64,000 bases of DNA from an uncultured Acetobacterium sp. (GTDB taxonomy: Bacteria; Bacillota; Clostridia; Eubacteriales; Eubacteriaceae): the NCBI RefSeq assembly GCF_963664135.1, contig NZ_OY760905.1, positions 1 through 64,000 of the forward strand, given 5' to 3'. Made by a program: the position numbers and the translations under genes. Of this stretch, positions 47,101 through 55,284 are shown in pieces (positions within the stretch are counted from its first letter, which is position 1; each line of letters opens with the position of its first letter). The notes beneath the pieces are model-generated. The model saw only the letters and a list, made by a program, of their open reading frames with translations, had not been told where the DNA came from and made no database searches.

Positions 47101-47687
47101 AAACAGACGGCAAACGTAGCGGCATTTTCAGAGTGGCTGTTAAGAACAACAGCATCGGACTGAATGCTCTGGGCGTTATCAAAACTCCAGAAGTTCTAAC
47201 GGTTGCCAAAGCGCTGCTGCTCTTTGGTGAAGATCCTAATGCCGATTTAAGCGGGTATGAATTCCTGATGGTCCAGGATACCCACCTGACCCAGGCGGCC
47301 GAAAAAGCCGACGTGGTGCTACCGGCGCTGGCCTTCCCAGAAGTGAACGGGACCTTTGTGAATACCGAAGGACGATTGTTGAAGGTTAAAAAAGCCGTAA
47401 GTAACTCGCTGGAACTCAATAATCTGAAAATGGCTCAAGCCATTGCGGATATCCTCTCAACTGATCTGGGATCAGCCTGTCCGGGAAAAATTTTAAAAGC
47501 AATTGGGGAAACCAATGATGCATTTAGAAATGTCGGAGTTGGCGAAATTCTCAGTTACCAGAAAACTGATTCAGCCGAGATTGCGCTCAAACCATATACC
47601 GAAGGACGTCTTTTCACTGAGATTCCCTATACGGATTATCTGATGAATGAGATTCAAGGGGAATTAAATAAGGTCATTAAACATTAA
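44148..47687 (+). CDS. stnC: NuoG-like / NfnB-like fusion, Stn-type transhydrogenase candidate
   Basis: 1179 aa in one chain. In order: [2Fe-2S] domain (about 1-80, CYDDRLEIYGSCGLCVVE); GltD/NfnB-like dicluster domain (about 100-170, CVAPCKRACP, CPHPCEDAC); FAD site GIIGGGPGG (about 195); NADPH site VAIVGGGNTAMDACRTALRLGA with a following YRR (about 324-352); CLECGCQDYFEC; ferredoxin domain CITCGLCVRVC (about 626) and CVSCGMCISVC (about 668); then a molybdopterin-oxidoreductase-like part (TCGYCSAGC about 703, MCGRGRFG) to the end. At the place of the catalytic Cys/Sec (about 825, SFSNRSHGETDV) there is neither. So NADPH is expected to react at the NfnB-like FAD and NADH at the NuoF-like subunit, with ferredoxin as third partner. 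AAAGGAG site. Confidence 0.8.
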   Translation: MKKFKLNIDGKEVTGIPGQTILELARENAIDIPTLCYDDRLEIYGSCGLCVVEVQGIPKILKACATEISDNMVVSTRTPRVIESRKTNLELLLSKHIGDCVAPCKRACPGTTDCQGYVGLIANGEFEEALKLIKEQLPLPGAIGRVCPHPCEDACRRGDVDQPIAIAWLKRFAADFDMTHEMFMPEIKPATGKSIGIIGGGPGGLTAAYYLIQSGHAVTIYDAMPKMGGMLRYGIPEYRLPKGVVDEEVGLIEDMGVVFNNNTRIGVDLPFDTIRKNHDAVYVALGAWTSSGLRCDGIDAKGVIGGIELLQQVANNEPITLGEKVAIVGGGNTAMDACRTALRLGAKEVYNIYRRTKAEMPAEAIEISEAEEEGVIFKNLTNPIEVIKGEDGQIVKIRLQKMALGEPDASGRRSPVPIEGEEEILDIDTLILAIGQGINPNGIGTAKTEENGDDNRLALTKWNTVLADEQTFRTNLDGVFAGGDCINSGASIVIKAVGDAKKAVPFIESYLNGETIAYHEPYFVIREAVDQDYLESIKKNKRPAMTHLTPDARNDNFLEVVEGYNPLQAVEEGKRCLECGCQDYFECKLIAYANEYNVKPERFKGKNPEAKIQDDHPFVIRDNSKCITCGLCVRVCDEIVGAEALGLVDRGFETIVEPALRQPLKDTGCVSCGMCISVCPTGALREGLTGIKQIPMNTDKTESTCGYCSAGCQIVIESKGDTIIKAIPQKNHQDINQGVMCGRGRFGTNLVQWGDRITTPLIRNKQGELEEATWYDALVTIAKKSQSIAARYGADAVKMGISPKYTNEEIYTFTKLAEVLRAETFSFSNRSHGETDVLINTPGITDMNAIVTADTILVLGMLPVNNPIVKYKLSLASKNGANIFVINHLESGYDHIADEFITECDDLEFLGEITKYVLENSNSKADLKNLDVLTASLADFDICDEAQIIGEGLINAKNLVIVLGDKYITAEASALVGDILGLLGKTDGKRSGIFRVAVKNNSIGLNALGVIKTPEVLTVAKALLLFGEDPNADLSGYEFLMVQDTHLTQAAEKADVVLPALAFPEVNGTFVNTEGRLLKVKKAVSNSLELNNLKMAQAIADILSTDLGSACPGKILKAIGETNDAFRNVGVGEILSYQKTDSAEIALKPYTEGRLFTEIPYTDYLMNEIQGELNKVIKH

Positions 47688-47760
47688 ATTTCCGTTTGTC
47701 TTGATGTCTCAAAATAGATTACTATATTAATCACAATAACTCGGAATAACCTGATATAGC

Positions 47761-47803
47761 AAAAGCACCGTTTTGATACCATACATATCAAAACGGTGCT
47801 TTT
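47761..47803. terminator. Strong bidirectional terminator
   Basis: An 18-bp perfect stem (47761-47778 with 47786-47803), 7-nt loop, with T-runs in both directions; it separates the transhydrogenase operon from the convergent gene at 47848. Confidence 0.9.
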
Positions 47804-47847
47804 TAGGATAAAAGAATTGAAACTAAAATGGTCGCTTATTGGTGAGG

Positions 47848-48150
47848 TTAATCTTCTTCACAAATCAACAAGAATAGCTCTCGGGCGACACCAGTAAGAT
47901 TGGTTTGATCTTCAAAGGATAGGTTTCGGATTTTGGCTACAATGGGATCATTTTCGGAATATAAGCGGTCAGCTTCCATCACGGTTTTCATTTGCGTTGG
48001 TGACATGTTTGTCAATTGATAGGAAGCCGGATTAAGGGTGATTCCAATCCGCTTTTCGTTTTTGACAAACTCAATCCGATTTCCACAAACAAGACCTTGT
48101 TCAAGGACGATCCAACCTTCATTTTGGGCTTTTGCTAATATTTTCTTCAT
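47848..48150 (-). CDS. Hypothetical protein, 100 aa
   Basis: A small soluble alpha/beta protein with a good AGGAGC site. It begins MKKILAKAQNEGWIVLEQG, has NRIEFVKNEKRIGITLNP in a predicted beta hairpin and an acidic C-terminus (LICEED). No family recognised. It lies 40 bp downstream of the DUF3169 gene on the same strand, so it may be co-transcribed with it. Confidence 0.65.
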   Translation of the reverse strand: MKKILAKAQNEGWIVLEQGLVCGNRIEFVKNEKRIGITLNPASYQLTNMSPTQMKTVMEADRLYSENDPIVAKIRNLSFEDQTNLTGVARELFLLICEED

Positions 48151-48190
48151 TGTTCGCAGCTCCTATTGAAACTATAGTATTGAAATAAAA

Positions 48191-48934
48191 TTATTGAACA
48201 TTGTCCAATTGACCATGTTGTAATTTGTTGGCGGATTTTGCATAAATCAGGGTTTGGGTAATCCATAAAAATCCGATCAGTAAATATGGAAAGACGCCAA
48301 TATTAATGACAATTGAAATAAGTAGAAAAAGGGTCATGACACCGCAGTAAACAAAATTCATGAGCTGGTAACAACGATAGGAAGCCTTGTAAATCACAAA
48401 TTTTTCGGCTTCATCACAGCTTTTAATCCATTCTTTATCAAAGTTAAAATCGAGTGGATTGCCTTTTTTCTCAGGGTATAAAATTTTTGTCAGCTTGATG
48501 GTAAGAACCGTCATGATTAGGGTAAAGGCAGTATTGAGCATAAAGAGAATTAGGCCAATAAGAACGGGTTCATTTAAAGCATTGGTAACAGTGATTCCAA
48601 ATAGACACAAACCACCGATCATGGTCGCTGAAATAAATGGCAGCAAAAATCCAAGTTGATGATCAATTTGATCAAAAAACGCATCATCATTTTGTTCTAA
48701 CCGTTTTAATTTGCGTTTAGCAGAGAAAAAGACAATTAATATAATTAGCGCACACAGCCCTAAAATAATGGATTGGATAAAATAATTATTTCTCAAAATA
48801 AAATTCTGAAAATTGATAATACTTTGGTAGATTACAACTTCAAAATGAATGAGGCTCCCGCCTAATAATCCTCCAAATATGGCTGAAATAGTGATAATTG
48901 ATAGAAATTTAAGAGTTGGTTTTTGTTTTTTCAT
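48191..48934 (-). CDS. DUF3169-type integral membrane protein
   Basis: About 247 aa from ATG 48934 (GAGGAG site). Six hydrophobic segments in three pairs (about 8-30, 42-62, 98-115, 120-145, 188-208, 212-230), with a charged loop (AKRKLKRLEQNDDAFFDQIDHQLG). It resembles DUF3169 proteins that accompany small XRE regulators in Firmicutes. The function is unknown. The start is 4 bp after the XRE stop. Confidence 0.78.
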   Translation of the reverse strand: MKKQKPTLKFLSIITISAIFGGLLGGSLIHFEVVIYQSIINFQNFILRNNYFIQSIILGLCALIILIVFFSAKRKLKRLEQNDDAFFDQIDHQLGFLLPFISATMIGGLCLFGITVTNALNEPVLIGLILFMLNTAFTLIMTVLTIKLTKILYPEKKGNPLDFNFDKEWIKSCDEAEKFVIYKASYRCYQLMNFVYCGVMTLFLLISIVINIGVFPYLLIGFLWITQTLIYAKSANKLQHGQLDNVQ

Positions 48935-48938
48935 AAAT

Positions 48939-49142
48939 TTACTCCTCTTCATATAAAAACAATTCTTCAACGGTTGTTCTAAAAACTTGAGCGATTTTTA
49001 GAGCCAAAATAACTGATGGTGAATAATCACCCCGTTCAATCAGACTGATTGTTTGTCGGGAGGCCCCGACCAATTTTCCCAAATCTGACTGATTCAGATT
49101 GTCTCGGGCGCGATATTGTTTTAAACGGTTTTCCAGTCCCAC
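48939..49142 (-). CDS. XRE-family transcriptional regulator
   Basis: A 67-aa Cro/C1-type helix-turn-helix protein (NLNQSDLGKLVGASRQTISLIERGDYSPSVILALKIAQVF). GTG start at 49142 after AAGGAGGT. It is paired with the membrane protein gene that follows. Three palindromes just upstream suggest self-control. Confidence 0.92.
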   Translation of the reverse strand: MGLENRLKQYRARDNLNQSDLGKLVGASRQTISLIERGDYSPSVILALKIAQVFRTTVEELFLYEEE

Positions 49143-49170
49143 AAGATTACCTCCTTGGCATCATTCAAAA

Positions 49171-49242
49171 TGACAATGATAATTGCTATAATGACAATTA
49201 AATTTGTCATTATTAGGATAACTCTGACAATTATAATTGTCA
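49171..49242. promoter_or_regulatory. Three phased operator-like palindromes
   Basis: TGACAATTATAATTGTCA (49225-49242) is a perfect 18-bp palindrome; 49192-49209 is a near copy with TGACAA/TTGTCA ends; 49171-49188 is a weaker copy. Centre distances are 21 and 33 bp, near whole helical turns. A minus-strand -35-like TTGACA (49243-49238) lies in the first site. Likely operators of the XRE protein. Confidence 0.7.
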
Positions 49243-49286
49243 AGCATTGTTTTTAAATTTATTCAATGTTCAATGCCCGATACTTT

Positions 49287-49295
49287 TGGTATAAT
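49287..49295 (+). promoter_or_regulatory. Extended -10 promoter of polA
   Basis: TGGTATAAT; the -35 region is weak. The polA start is 67 bp downstream. Confidence 0.55.
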
Positions 49296-49361
49296 GACTA
49301 TGTTTGTTTTATTGAGAAAAAAAGAATAAAAAAGAGATTGAAAAAAGAAAGTGAGTTCAGA

Positions 49362-52004
49362 ATGAAAAGTATCTTAATTGATGGAAATAGCTTGTTTTAT
49401 CGGACGTTCTATGCCATCCGAGAAATGTCCAATTCTAAAGGGGTACCAACAAATGCCATTTATGGTTTTGTTAACATATTAGTAAAAATACAGGAAGAGT
49501 ATCAACCAGATTATCTGGGGGTTGCTTTTGATTTAAAAGGACCCACTTTCAGGCATTTGGCTTACAAAGAATACAAGGGTGGCCGACATAAAATGCCAGA
49601 ATCCTTAGAAGAACAGTTTCCAATCTTGAAAGAGCTGCTATCTAAAATGAATATCGCCATTCTTGAGTTGGAAAGTTATGAAGCCGATGATATTATTGGA
49701 ACACTGGCCACAATGGGCTCAGAAAAAGGACTTGAAACTGAAATTATTACCGGCGACCGTGATGCCTTTCAGTTAGTGTGTGCAAATATAAAAGTACTCT
49801 ATACCAAAAAAGGTATTTCCCAATTGGACGAAGTCGATGAAGTCTGGATAAAAGAGCAATACGGGTTGGCACCCAAAGATCTGATCGACTTAAAAGCGCT
49901 CATGGGTGATAAGTCGGATAATATCCCTGGGATTGCCGGGATAGGAGAAAAAACGGCGATTAAGTTATTACAGCAATACGGATCACTGGAAAAGATTTAC
50001 GAAAACATTGAGGAACAAAAAGGCAAACAGAAAGAAAAAATCATTTCCGGGAAAGACGATGCCTTCATGAGCCGAATGCTGGGAACCATCAAACTGGATG
50101 TTCCCTGGGAAGGTGATTTTGAAGAATTGGCCTTTCACAATATTTTTAATGATGAAAGTATTGCTTTGCTTAAAGAATTGGAATTTAATACGCTCTTGTC
50201 AAAAATAGATGCGTCTGACGAAATCAAGATCATTGAAAAATCATTGGACTTTACTTGGATTAAAACAAACGCAGACATGGACAAATTATTTGAAAAGCTT
50301 TCGAAAACCAATGAAGTGATCATCTATTATCACCAGGAAGAAACACAGATTTATTTAGCATTGGGGATTGCACAGGATTATTACTATTTAAATCCTGAAA
50401 CGGTAGCGGGGCTGGAATTTTTTAATAAACTGAAAAAATTGCCAAATATCAATCAATTGGGCATTATCAGTCAGGACCTGAAGAATCTCATTCATATCCT
50501 TCATAAAAATGGCATCACTGAGGTCAACGAAGCGTTTGATACTTACATCGCGACCTATCTTCTGAGCCCAGGAGATCAACGCTATGATTTGAAGACAGCT
50601 GCCTTTAAGTACCTGAATCTGAGCATTCTGGATGATGAAGAGATGTTTGGAAAGGGTAAAAAAACAGTCCGGGCGGATGGATTGGATGAACAGTTGTTGG
50701 CAGATTATGTCGTTAAGAACTGTGAAACGGTAAAAAATTTAAAAACAGTGCTGGAAAAAGAGCTACATAAAACGGACATGATGACCTTATTTAAAACCAT
50801 TGAAATGCCCTTGTTGGAAGTGATGGTATCAATGGAAGAACTGGGGTTCAAAATCGATTTGACTCAATTAGAAGTTCTGTCTGAAGAATTTGAAAATAAA
50901 CTAAAAGGCTTGACCCGTGAAATATATGAACTGACTGAGATGGATGGGTTTAATATTAATTCGCCCAAACAATTGGGCGAGATCCTTTTTGAACAATTGA
51001 AATTGCCAGTGGTGAAGAAGACAAAAACTGGCTATTCAACCAACATAGAAGTGTTGGAACAATTAGTGCACTTTCATCCCGTTATCGAAAAAATCATTGA
51101 CTATCGCATGTTATCAAAGTTGGATTCAACCTACGGACGGGGGCTGATGGCCTTTGTTGAACCCGAAACTCATAAAATTTATTCAACCTTTAACCAAACG
51201 GTGGCAGCAACCGGGCGGCTTAGCAGTTCAAACCCGAATTTGCAGAATATTCCGGTAAAAACGGAAATGGGTCGGGAGATCAGACGGGTTTTTGTGCCGT
51301 CAGCTCCAGACCGAATTTTGGTTGATGCTGATTATTCCCAAATTGAGTTGCGGGTGCTGGCGCATCTCTCAGGTGATGAAAACCTGATTGATGCATTTAT
51401 CAAGGAGCAGGATATCCACACCCGAACCGCTTCGGAGATCTTTGGTGTTGCGCTTGACGCGGTCACCCGAACCCAGCGTGGTCAGGCTAAAGCCATCAAT
51501 TTTGGATTGATCTATGGTAAGCAGGCATTTAGTCTGGGAAAAGACCTTGGTATCTCTAGAAATGAGGCCCAGGATTATATCAACCGCTACTTTGCCCGGT
51601 ATCCTAAGGTACAGGCGTATATGGAAAATGTCAAGCGACAGGCCAAAGAAGAGGGATATGTCACTACCATCTGGGGGCGACGACGGTATATCCCCGAAAT
51701 GAATTCAAGAAATGGAATGCTTGTTCAGGCCGGTGAGCGCATGGCGCTCAATACACCAATCCAAGGGAGTGCCGCAGATATTATTAAGCTCGCGATGATT
51801 AAGGTATATAATCGCTTAAATGACGAAAATCTGGAAGCGGAACTAATTCTCCAAGTCCATGATGAATTAATCATTGATACTCCTAAAAACGAACAAGTAC
51901 GGGTGGAGCATCTGATAAAAGAAGAGATGGAAAGTGCGGCCCAACTCAGTGTTCCGCTAACGGTTGATGTAAACAGTGGGACTTCCTGGTATGATGTTAA
52001 ATAG
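49362..52004 (+). CDS. polA: DNA polymerase I
   Basis: About 880 aa from ATG 49362 (upstream in-frame codons from 49266 lack a site). 5'-3' exonuclease domain (about 1-290, LIDGNSLFYRTFYAI, ADDIIGTLA, GDRDAFQLV), a 3'-5' exonuclease fold lacking the DxE motif (region VIIYYHQEETQIYLAL), hence probably without proofreading as in other Firmicutes, and the family A polymerase (about 470-880) with VDADYSQIELRVLAHLSGD, RGQAKAINFGLIYG and VHDELI. Followed 12 bp later by coaE. Confidence 0.96.
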   Translation: MKSILIDGNSLFYRTFYAIREMSNSKGVPTNAIYGFVNILVKIQEEYQPDYLGVAFDLKGPTFRHLAYKEYKGGRHKMPESLEEQFPILKELLSKMNIAILELESYEADDIIGTLATMGSEKGLETEIITGDRDAFQLVCANIKVLYTKKGISQLDEVDEVWIKEQYGLAPKDLIDLKALMGDKSDNIPGIAGIGEKTAIKLLQQYGSLEKIYENIEEQKGKQKEKIISGKDDAFMSRMLGTIKLDVPWEGDFEELAFHNIFNDESIALLKELEFNTLLSKIDASDEIKIIEKSLDFTWIKTNADMDKLFEKLSKTNEVIIYYHQEETQIYLALGIAQDYYYLNPETVAGLEFFNKLKKLPNINQLGIISQDLKNLIHILHKNGITEVNEAFDTYIATYLLSPGDQRYDLKTAAFKYLNLSILDDEEMFGKGKKTVRADGLDEQLLADYVVKNCETVKNLKTVLEKELHKTDMMTLFKTIEMPLLEVMVSMEELGFKIDLTQLEVLSEEFENKLKGLTREIYELTEMDGFNINSPKQLGEILFEQLKLPVVKKTKTGYSTNIEVLEQLVHFHPVIEKIIDYRMLSKLDSTYGRGLMAFVEPETHKIYSTFNQTVAATGRLSSSNPNLQNIPVKTEMGREIRRVFVPSAPDRILVDADYSQIELRVLAHLSGDENLIDAFIKEQDIHTRTASEIFGVALDAVTRTQRGQAKAINFGLIYGKQAFSLGKDLGISRNEAQDYINRYFARYPKVQAYMENVKRQAKEEGYVTTIWGRRRYIPEMNSRNGMLVQAGERMALNTPIQGSAADIIKLAMIKVYNRLNDENLEAELILQVHDELIIDTPKNEQVRVEHLIKEEMESAAQLSVPLTVDVNSGTSWYDVK

Positions 52005-52016
52005 CAGAGGTGGGTT

Positions 52017-52619
52017 ATGAAGGTGATTGGTCTAACCGGAGGGATTGCATCAGGTAAATCCGCTGTTACCAATATTCTCAAAAAGCGGTTTAATTTTGTC
52101 GTCATTGATGCCGATCAATTGGCCCGACAGGCAGTAGAAGTTGGAAGCCTCGGTCTCCAAAAAATCATTGATACTTTCGGAGAAGGCATCTTAACTGAAG
52201 CGGGTGAATTGAATCGATTTAAGTTGGGCGAAATCATTGCCAATGACGACCAAGCCAGAAAAAAACTCAATGCCATTGTTCATCCGGAAGTACAAAAAAT
52301 TTACAATCAGGAAATCAGCATTTATGAGAATAAAGGGATGCCGGTGATAATTTATGACTGTCCGCTCCTTTTTGAAGCGAATTTGCAGAATACGGTGGAT
52401 CAGACAATTCTAGTTGTGGCGGACAAAGAAATTCGTATTAAACGAATTATGGAACGGGATGGTTTGAATCGAGAACAAGCTCAGAAACGAATTGATATGC
52501 AAATGCCAGATGCAGAAAAGATCGCTCTGGCAGATGTGATTATTGAAAACAACGGTAGTCTCGATGATTTGCTGATCAGCCTGGATCTGTATTTATCCAA
52601 TCGAAAACCATGGGCATGA
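52017..52619 (+). CDS. coaE: Dephospho-CoA kinase
   Basis: A 200-aa enzyme for the last step of CoA synthesis. GLTGGIASGKSAV P-loop (about 5-17), DADQLARQAVE, and YDCPLLFEANL. AGAGGTGGG site. polA-coaE is a common Gram-positive pair. Confidence 0.95.
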   Translation: MKVIGLTGGIASGKSAVTNILKKRFNFVVIDADQLARQAVEVGSLGLQKIIDTFGEGILTEAGELNRFKLGEIIANDDQARKKLNAIVHPEVQKIYNQEISIYENKGMPVIIYDCPLLFEANLQNTVDQTILVVADKEIRIKRIMERDGLNREQAQKRIDMQMPDAEKIALADVIIENNGSLDDLLISLDLYLSNRKPWA

Positions 52620-52692
52620 AAAATCAATCAATTAATTGAAACTAAAATAATTGAGAAAAAGAAAAAACTTGGGCGAAAAGTAAAAAAACATG

Positions 52693-52721
52693 TTGATATT
52701 TTTTCGCCATTCCATTATAAT
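52693..52721 (+). promoter_or_regulatory. Promoter of tRNA-Leu
   Basis: TTGATA (52693-52698), 17-bp spacer, TATAAT (52716-52721). Confidence 0.8.
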
Positions 52722-52752
52722 AAAAAAACAGGGTAAAAAACCTGTCACTTAC

Positions 52753-52839
52753 GCGAGGATGGTGGAAATGGCAGACACGCAGGTTTGAGGGATCTGTTGC
52801 AGCAATGCAGTGAGGGTTCAAGTCCCTTTTCTCGCACCA
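52753..52839 (+). tRNA. tRNA-Leu (GAG)
   Basis: An 87-nt class II tRNA: acceptor GCGAGGA / TTCTCGC, anticodon loop TTGAGGG (GAG), a long variable arm as in tRNA-Leu, T-loop TTCAAGT, discriminator A, and CCA encoded at 52837-52839. Confidence 0.93.
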
Positions 52840-52851
52840 ATTTGAAGTACA

Positions 52852-52890
52852 AAGTCGATTGCTTGAGCAGTCGGCTTTTCTTTTTTATTT
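52852..52890 (+). terminator. Terminator of tRNA-Leu
   Basis: An 11-bp stem with two G-U pairs (52852-52862 with 52867-52877), TTGA loop, then T-rich sequence. Confidence 0.75.
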
Positions 52891-53027
52891 CCGCTAAAAT
52901 ACAGTAAAATTTCTAACTTCAATGATTGCTATTTTAGAATTAAGTCAAAAAATAGGATTAATTGGTATGATAATAAAGTTATTGAAATTTGAAAATTTCA
53001 ATAACAGTAAACAAAAGAGGTGACAGA

Positions 53028-53855
53028 ATGAAAAAGAGAATAAGATTAAGTATGCTGGCCATTGTTTTATCATTGGCGATGACAAGCCCGGTTTTGGCCG
53101 ATTCTAAAAGTGCTTGTGTTGCGATTGGAGCTGATAATACCGAAGCACAATTAAAAACCGTTTATGGCTATTTTAACATTAAAAGAGGCGATGTTGAAGA
53201 AACAATCGTAACCAATGCCGATGAGCGAGAGTATCTGGATGGGGTGGTGTCACTGGACAAAATTGGTACCCTTGCCTTATCCAGTGTTTATGTTCAGGAA
53301 GCATCATCTGGCGGTATCAATTTGGAAACGCATAATATTGATTGGGTAACAGATGAAATGTATAAATCAGCATTAGGCACGGCCGGGATTAAGAATGCCA
53401 AGGTGATTGTCGCTGCGTATACACCGGTCTCCGGAACTGGAGCATTAACCGGTATCTATAAAGCGTATGAAGCAGCAACAAATACCAGTTTGGATGAGGC
53501 TGCAAAATCAACTGCGGTTGAAGAGGTAGTAGTGGTCGGCGAACTTCAGGATGCCATTGGTGATGATGCGGTTAAGATCGTCAATAGTTTGAAGGGCGAA
53601 ATTGCCCAAACTAAAAATATGAACGATGATCAGATCCGACAATTAATTGTCGAGACAGCAGAAAAATACGACACGGTTCTAGATGATCAGCAAATTGAAG
53701 AAATACTGTCATTGGTAAATAAGTTCAACGAGCTGAATATGGATCCGGATACATTTGTTAAGCTAATGGAGGCAGGGCAGGGAACTCAGGGGTTTTTGCA
53801 GCAAGTTCAAAACTTCTTTCAAGAAATTGGGAATTTTTTTAATAACTTCAAATAG
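53028..53855 (+). CDS. Secreted DUF1002 protein
   Basis: About 275 aa from ATG 53028 (AGGTGAC site; the in-frame ATG at 52989 has none). A typical signal peptide (KKRIRLSMLAIVLSLAMTSPVLA) ends near residue 24. The rest matches DUF1002 (YpuA type): ACVAIGADNTEAQLKTVYGYF, TNADEREYLDGVV, VYVQEASSGGINLETHNI, VIVAAYTPVSGTGALTGIYKAYE. Function unknown; probably extracellular or envelope-associated. Confidence 0.88.
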   Translation: MKKRIRLSMLAIVLSLAMTSPVLADSKSACVAIGADNTEAQLKTVYGYFNIKRGDVEETIVTNADEREYLDGVVSLDKIGTLALSSVYVQEASSGGINLETHNIDWVTDEMYKSALGTAGIKNAKVIVAAYTPVSGTGALTGIYKAYEAATNTSLDEAAKSTAVEEVVVVGELQDAIGDDAVKIVNSLKGEIAQTKNMNDDQIRQLIVETAEKYDTVLDDQQIEEILSLVNKFNELNMDPDTFVKLMEAGQGTQGFLQQVQNFFQEIGNFFNNFK

Positions 53856-53867
53856 ATTAAAATAATT

Positions 53868-53907
53868 AAACGTCATTGTAATAGCATTTATTACAATGAC
53901 GTTTTTC
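53868..53907 (+). terminator. Terminator after DUF1002 gene
   Basis: A 16-bp perfect stem (53868-53883 with 53889-53904), 5-nt loop, then TTTTT. Confidence 0.85.
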
Positions 53908-53941
53908 ATTAGCTATTCTATCAAACGTTTACAAAATGTTG

Positions 53942-53970
53942 TTGACAAAAATTCACTAAAAAGATATCAT
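53942..53970 (+). promoter_or_regulatory. Promoter of the HD-GYP gene
   Basis: TTGACA (53942-53947), 17-bp spacer, TATCAT (53965-53970); leader of about 120 nt without a recognised element. Confidence 0.65.
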
Positions 53971-54093
53971 CGTATTAAAAGAAATAAACTAAATATTAGA
54001 TGAAAATGTAGTAACAATGTATTTTCAGAATAACATATAGATTTATTCAAAGAGGAATGAATATTATAAAAGTTTCAACGGAAGGAATACATC

Positions 54094-55164
54094 ATGAGAT
54101 TTGTACCAATATTTTGCTTGAGAGAAGGAATGGTTAATGCATCGGATCTATATGGGGAAAGAGGCGAACTGGTGCTACCAAGAAATACTATTCTGAATGC
54201 AGAATTGATTTATGGAATCCGCAAACTTAAGTGCAATGGTATTTATGTAGAAGATGATCACACTCAGGACATACCGATTGTCAATACAATTAATAGCAGT
54301 TTACGGACCAAGACTGTCAGTGGAATAAAAGAAATTTTTATTTGTAAGGAAAACAATCTGCCAATCGAAAAAGAAAAGTTTGTTGAGATGGAAGATCAGG
54401 TTGAAACCATTGTTGATGTTATTCTTAAAAATAAGGAAATGATGCTCAACATGGTGGATTTAAAAGTATTTGATGATTACACTTATTTTCATTCGGTTAA
54501 TGTTGCGGTTTTATCGATTGGGATTGGTACGGCCATGGGTTTTGATCGAGCGGACTTATGCAATTTGGGATTTGGGGCACTGCTTCATGATATTGGAAAG
54601 GTGTTTGTTACCAAAGAAATTTTACATAAGCAAGGACCACTGACAGATAACGAATTTATGGAAATGAAAAAACATTCTTTTTTAGGCTATGAATACCTTG
54701 CCAAGGAATTTGTTGGGAGTGTTGCAGCCCAGACAGGAATTTTAGATCATCACGAAAAATTCTCAGGCGGCGGTTATCCGAATAATGCTAAAGGTGAAAA
54801 GATATCCTTGTTTGGAAGGATTATTACCATAGCGGATGTTTATGATGCGTTAACTTCTGATCGCCCTTATCGAAAGGGGCTTATTCCTTCGGAAGCGATT
54901 GAATACATTATGGGTGGAACGGCAAGTTTATTTGATCCAGACTTGGTTAAATTATTTATTGCGAAAATTGCGCCTTATCCGGTTGGTACCACGGTTAAGT
55001 TAAGTAATGGTCTGGTTGGCGTGGTCACTGATAATTTTGAAAGCTATTGCATGCGTCCCAATATCCGTGTTTTTAAAAATGGCGATTCAAAAATAAAACC
55101 ATTTGACCTATGCTTGGCCGATCATAATGCTCTCAATATTACGGTTGTGGATTTTGCGAAATAG
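54094..55164 (+). CDS. HD-GYP domain protein, probable cyclic-di-GMP phosphodiesterase
   Basis: A 356-aa cytoplasmic protein. N-terminal region (about 1-110) of the kind found in front of HD-GYP domains, then the HD-GYP domain (about 120-320): HSVNVAVLSIGIG, HDIGKV, and HHEKFSGGGYP with the GYP signature, ADVYDALTSDRPYRKG. Family members hydrolyse cyclic-di-GMP using a di- or tri-iron centre. AAGGAAT site. Monocistronic by spacing. Confidence 0.92.
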   Translation: MRFVPIFCLREGMVNASDLYGERGELVLPRNTILNAELIYGIRKLKCNGIYVEDDHTQDIPIVNTINSSLRTKTVSGIKEIFICKENNLPIEKEKFVEMEDQVETIVDVILKNKEMMLNMVDLKVFDDYTYFHSVNVAVLSIGIGTAMGFDRADLCNLGFGALLHDIGKVFVTKEILHKQGPLTDNEFMEMKKHSFLGYEYLAKEFVGSVAAQTGILDHHEKFSGGGYPNNAKGEKISLFGRIITIADVYDALTSDRPYRKGLIPSEAIEYIMGGTASLFDPDLVKLFIAKIAPYPVGTTVKLSNGLVGVVTDNFESYCMRPNIRVFKNGDSKIKPFDLCLADHNALNITVVDFAK

Positions 55165-55284
55165 AATAAATAACTAAAGCACAAATAATAAGTAATTCCG
55201 AAACTGCACCCAAAGCAACCGTTGTTCGATGTTTTTTAGTTTCGCAAGTGCTTAAAGCATAAATAAAATTTGGAGGTTATTTTT

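Noticed and set aside
44148-47687. Formate dehydrogenase
   Set aside because: No catalytic Cys/Sec at the active site and no in-frame TGA; the NfnB-like FAD/NADPH domain indicates transhydrogenase.
41807-47687. [FeFe]-hydrogenase HydABC
   Set aside because: No subunit has the H-cluster cysteine motifs (TSCxPxW, MPCxxK).
49266-49361. 32-residue N-terminal extension of PolA
   Set aside because: Overlaps the promoter region (TATAAT 49290), lacks a ribosome binding site; PolA homology starts at 49362.
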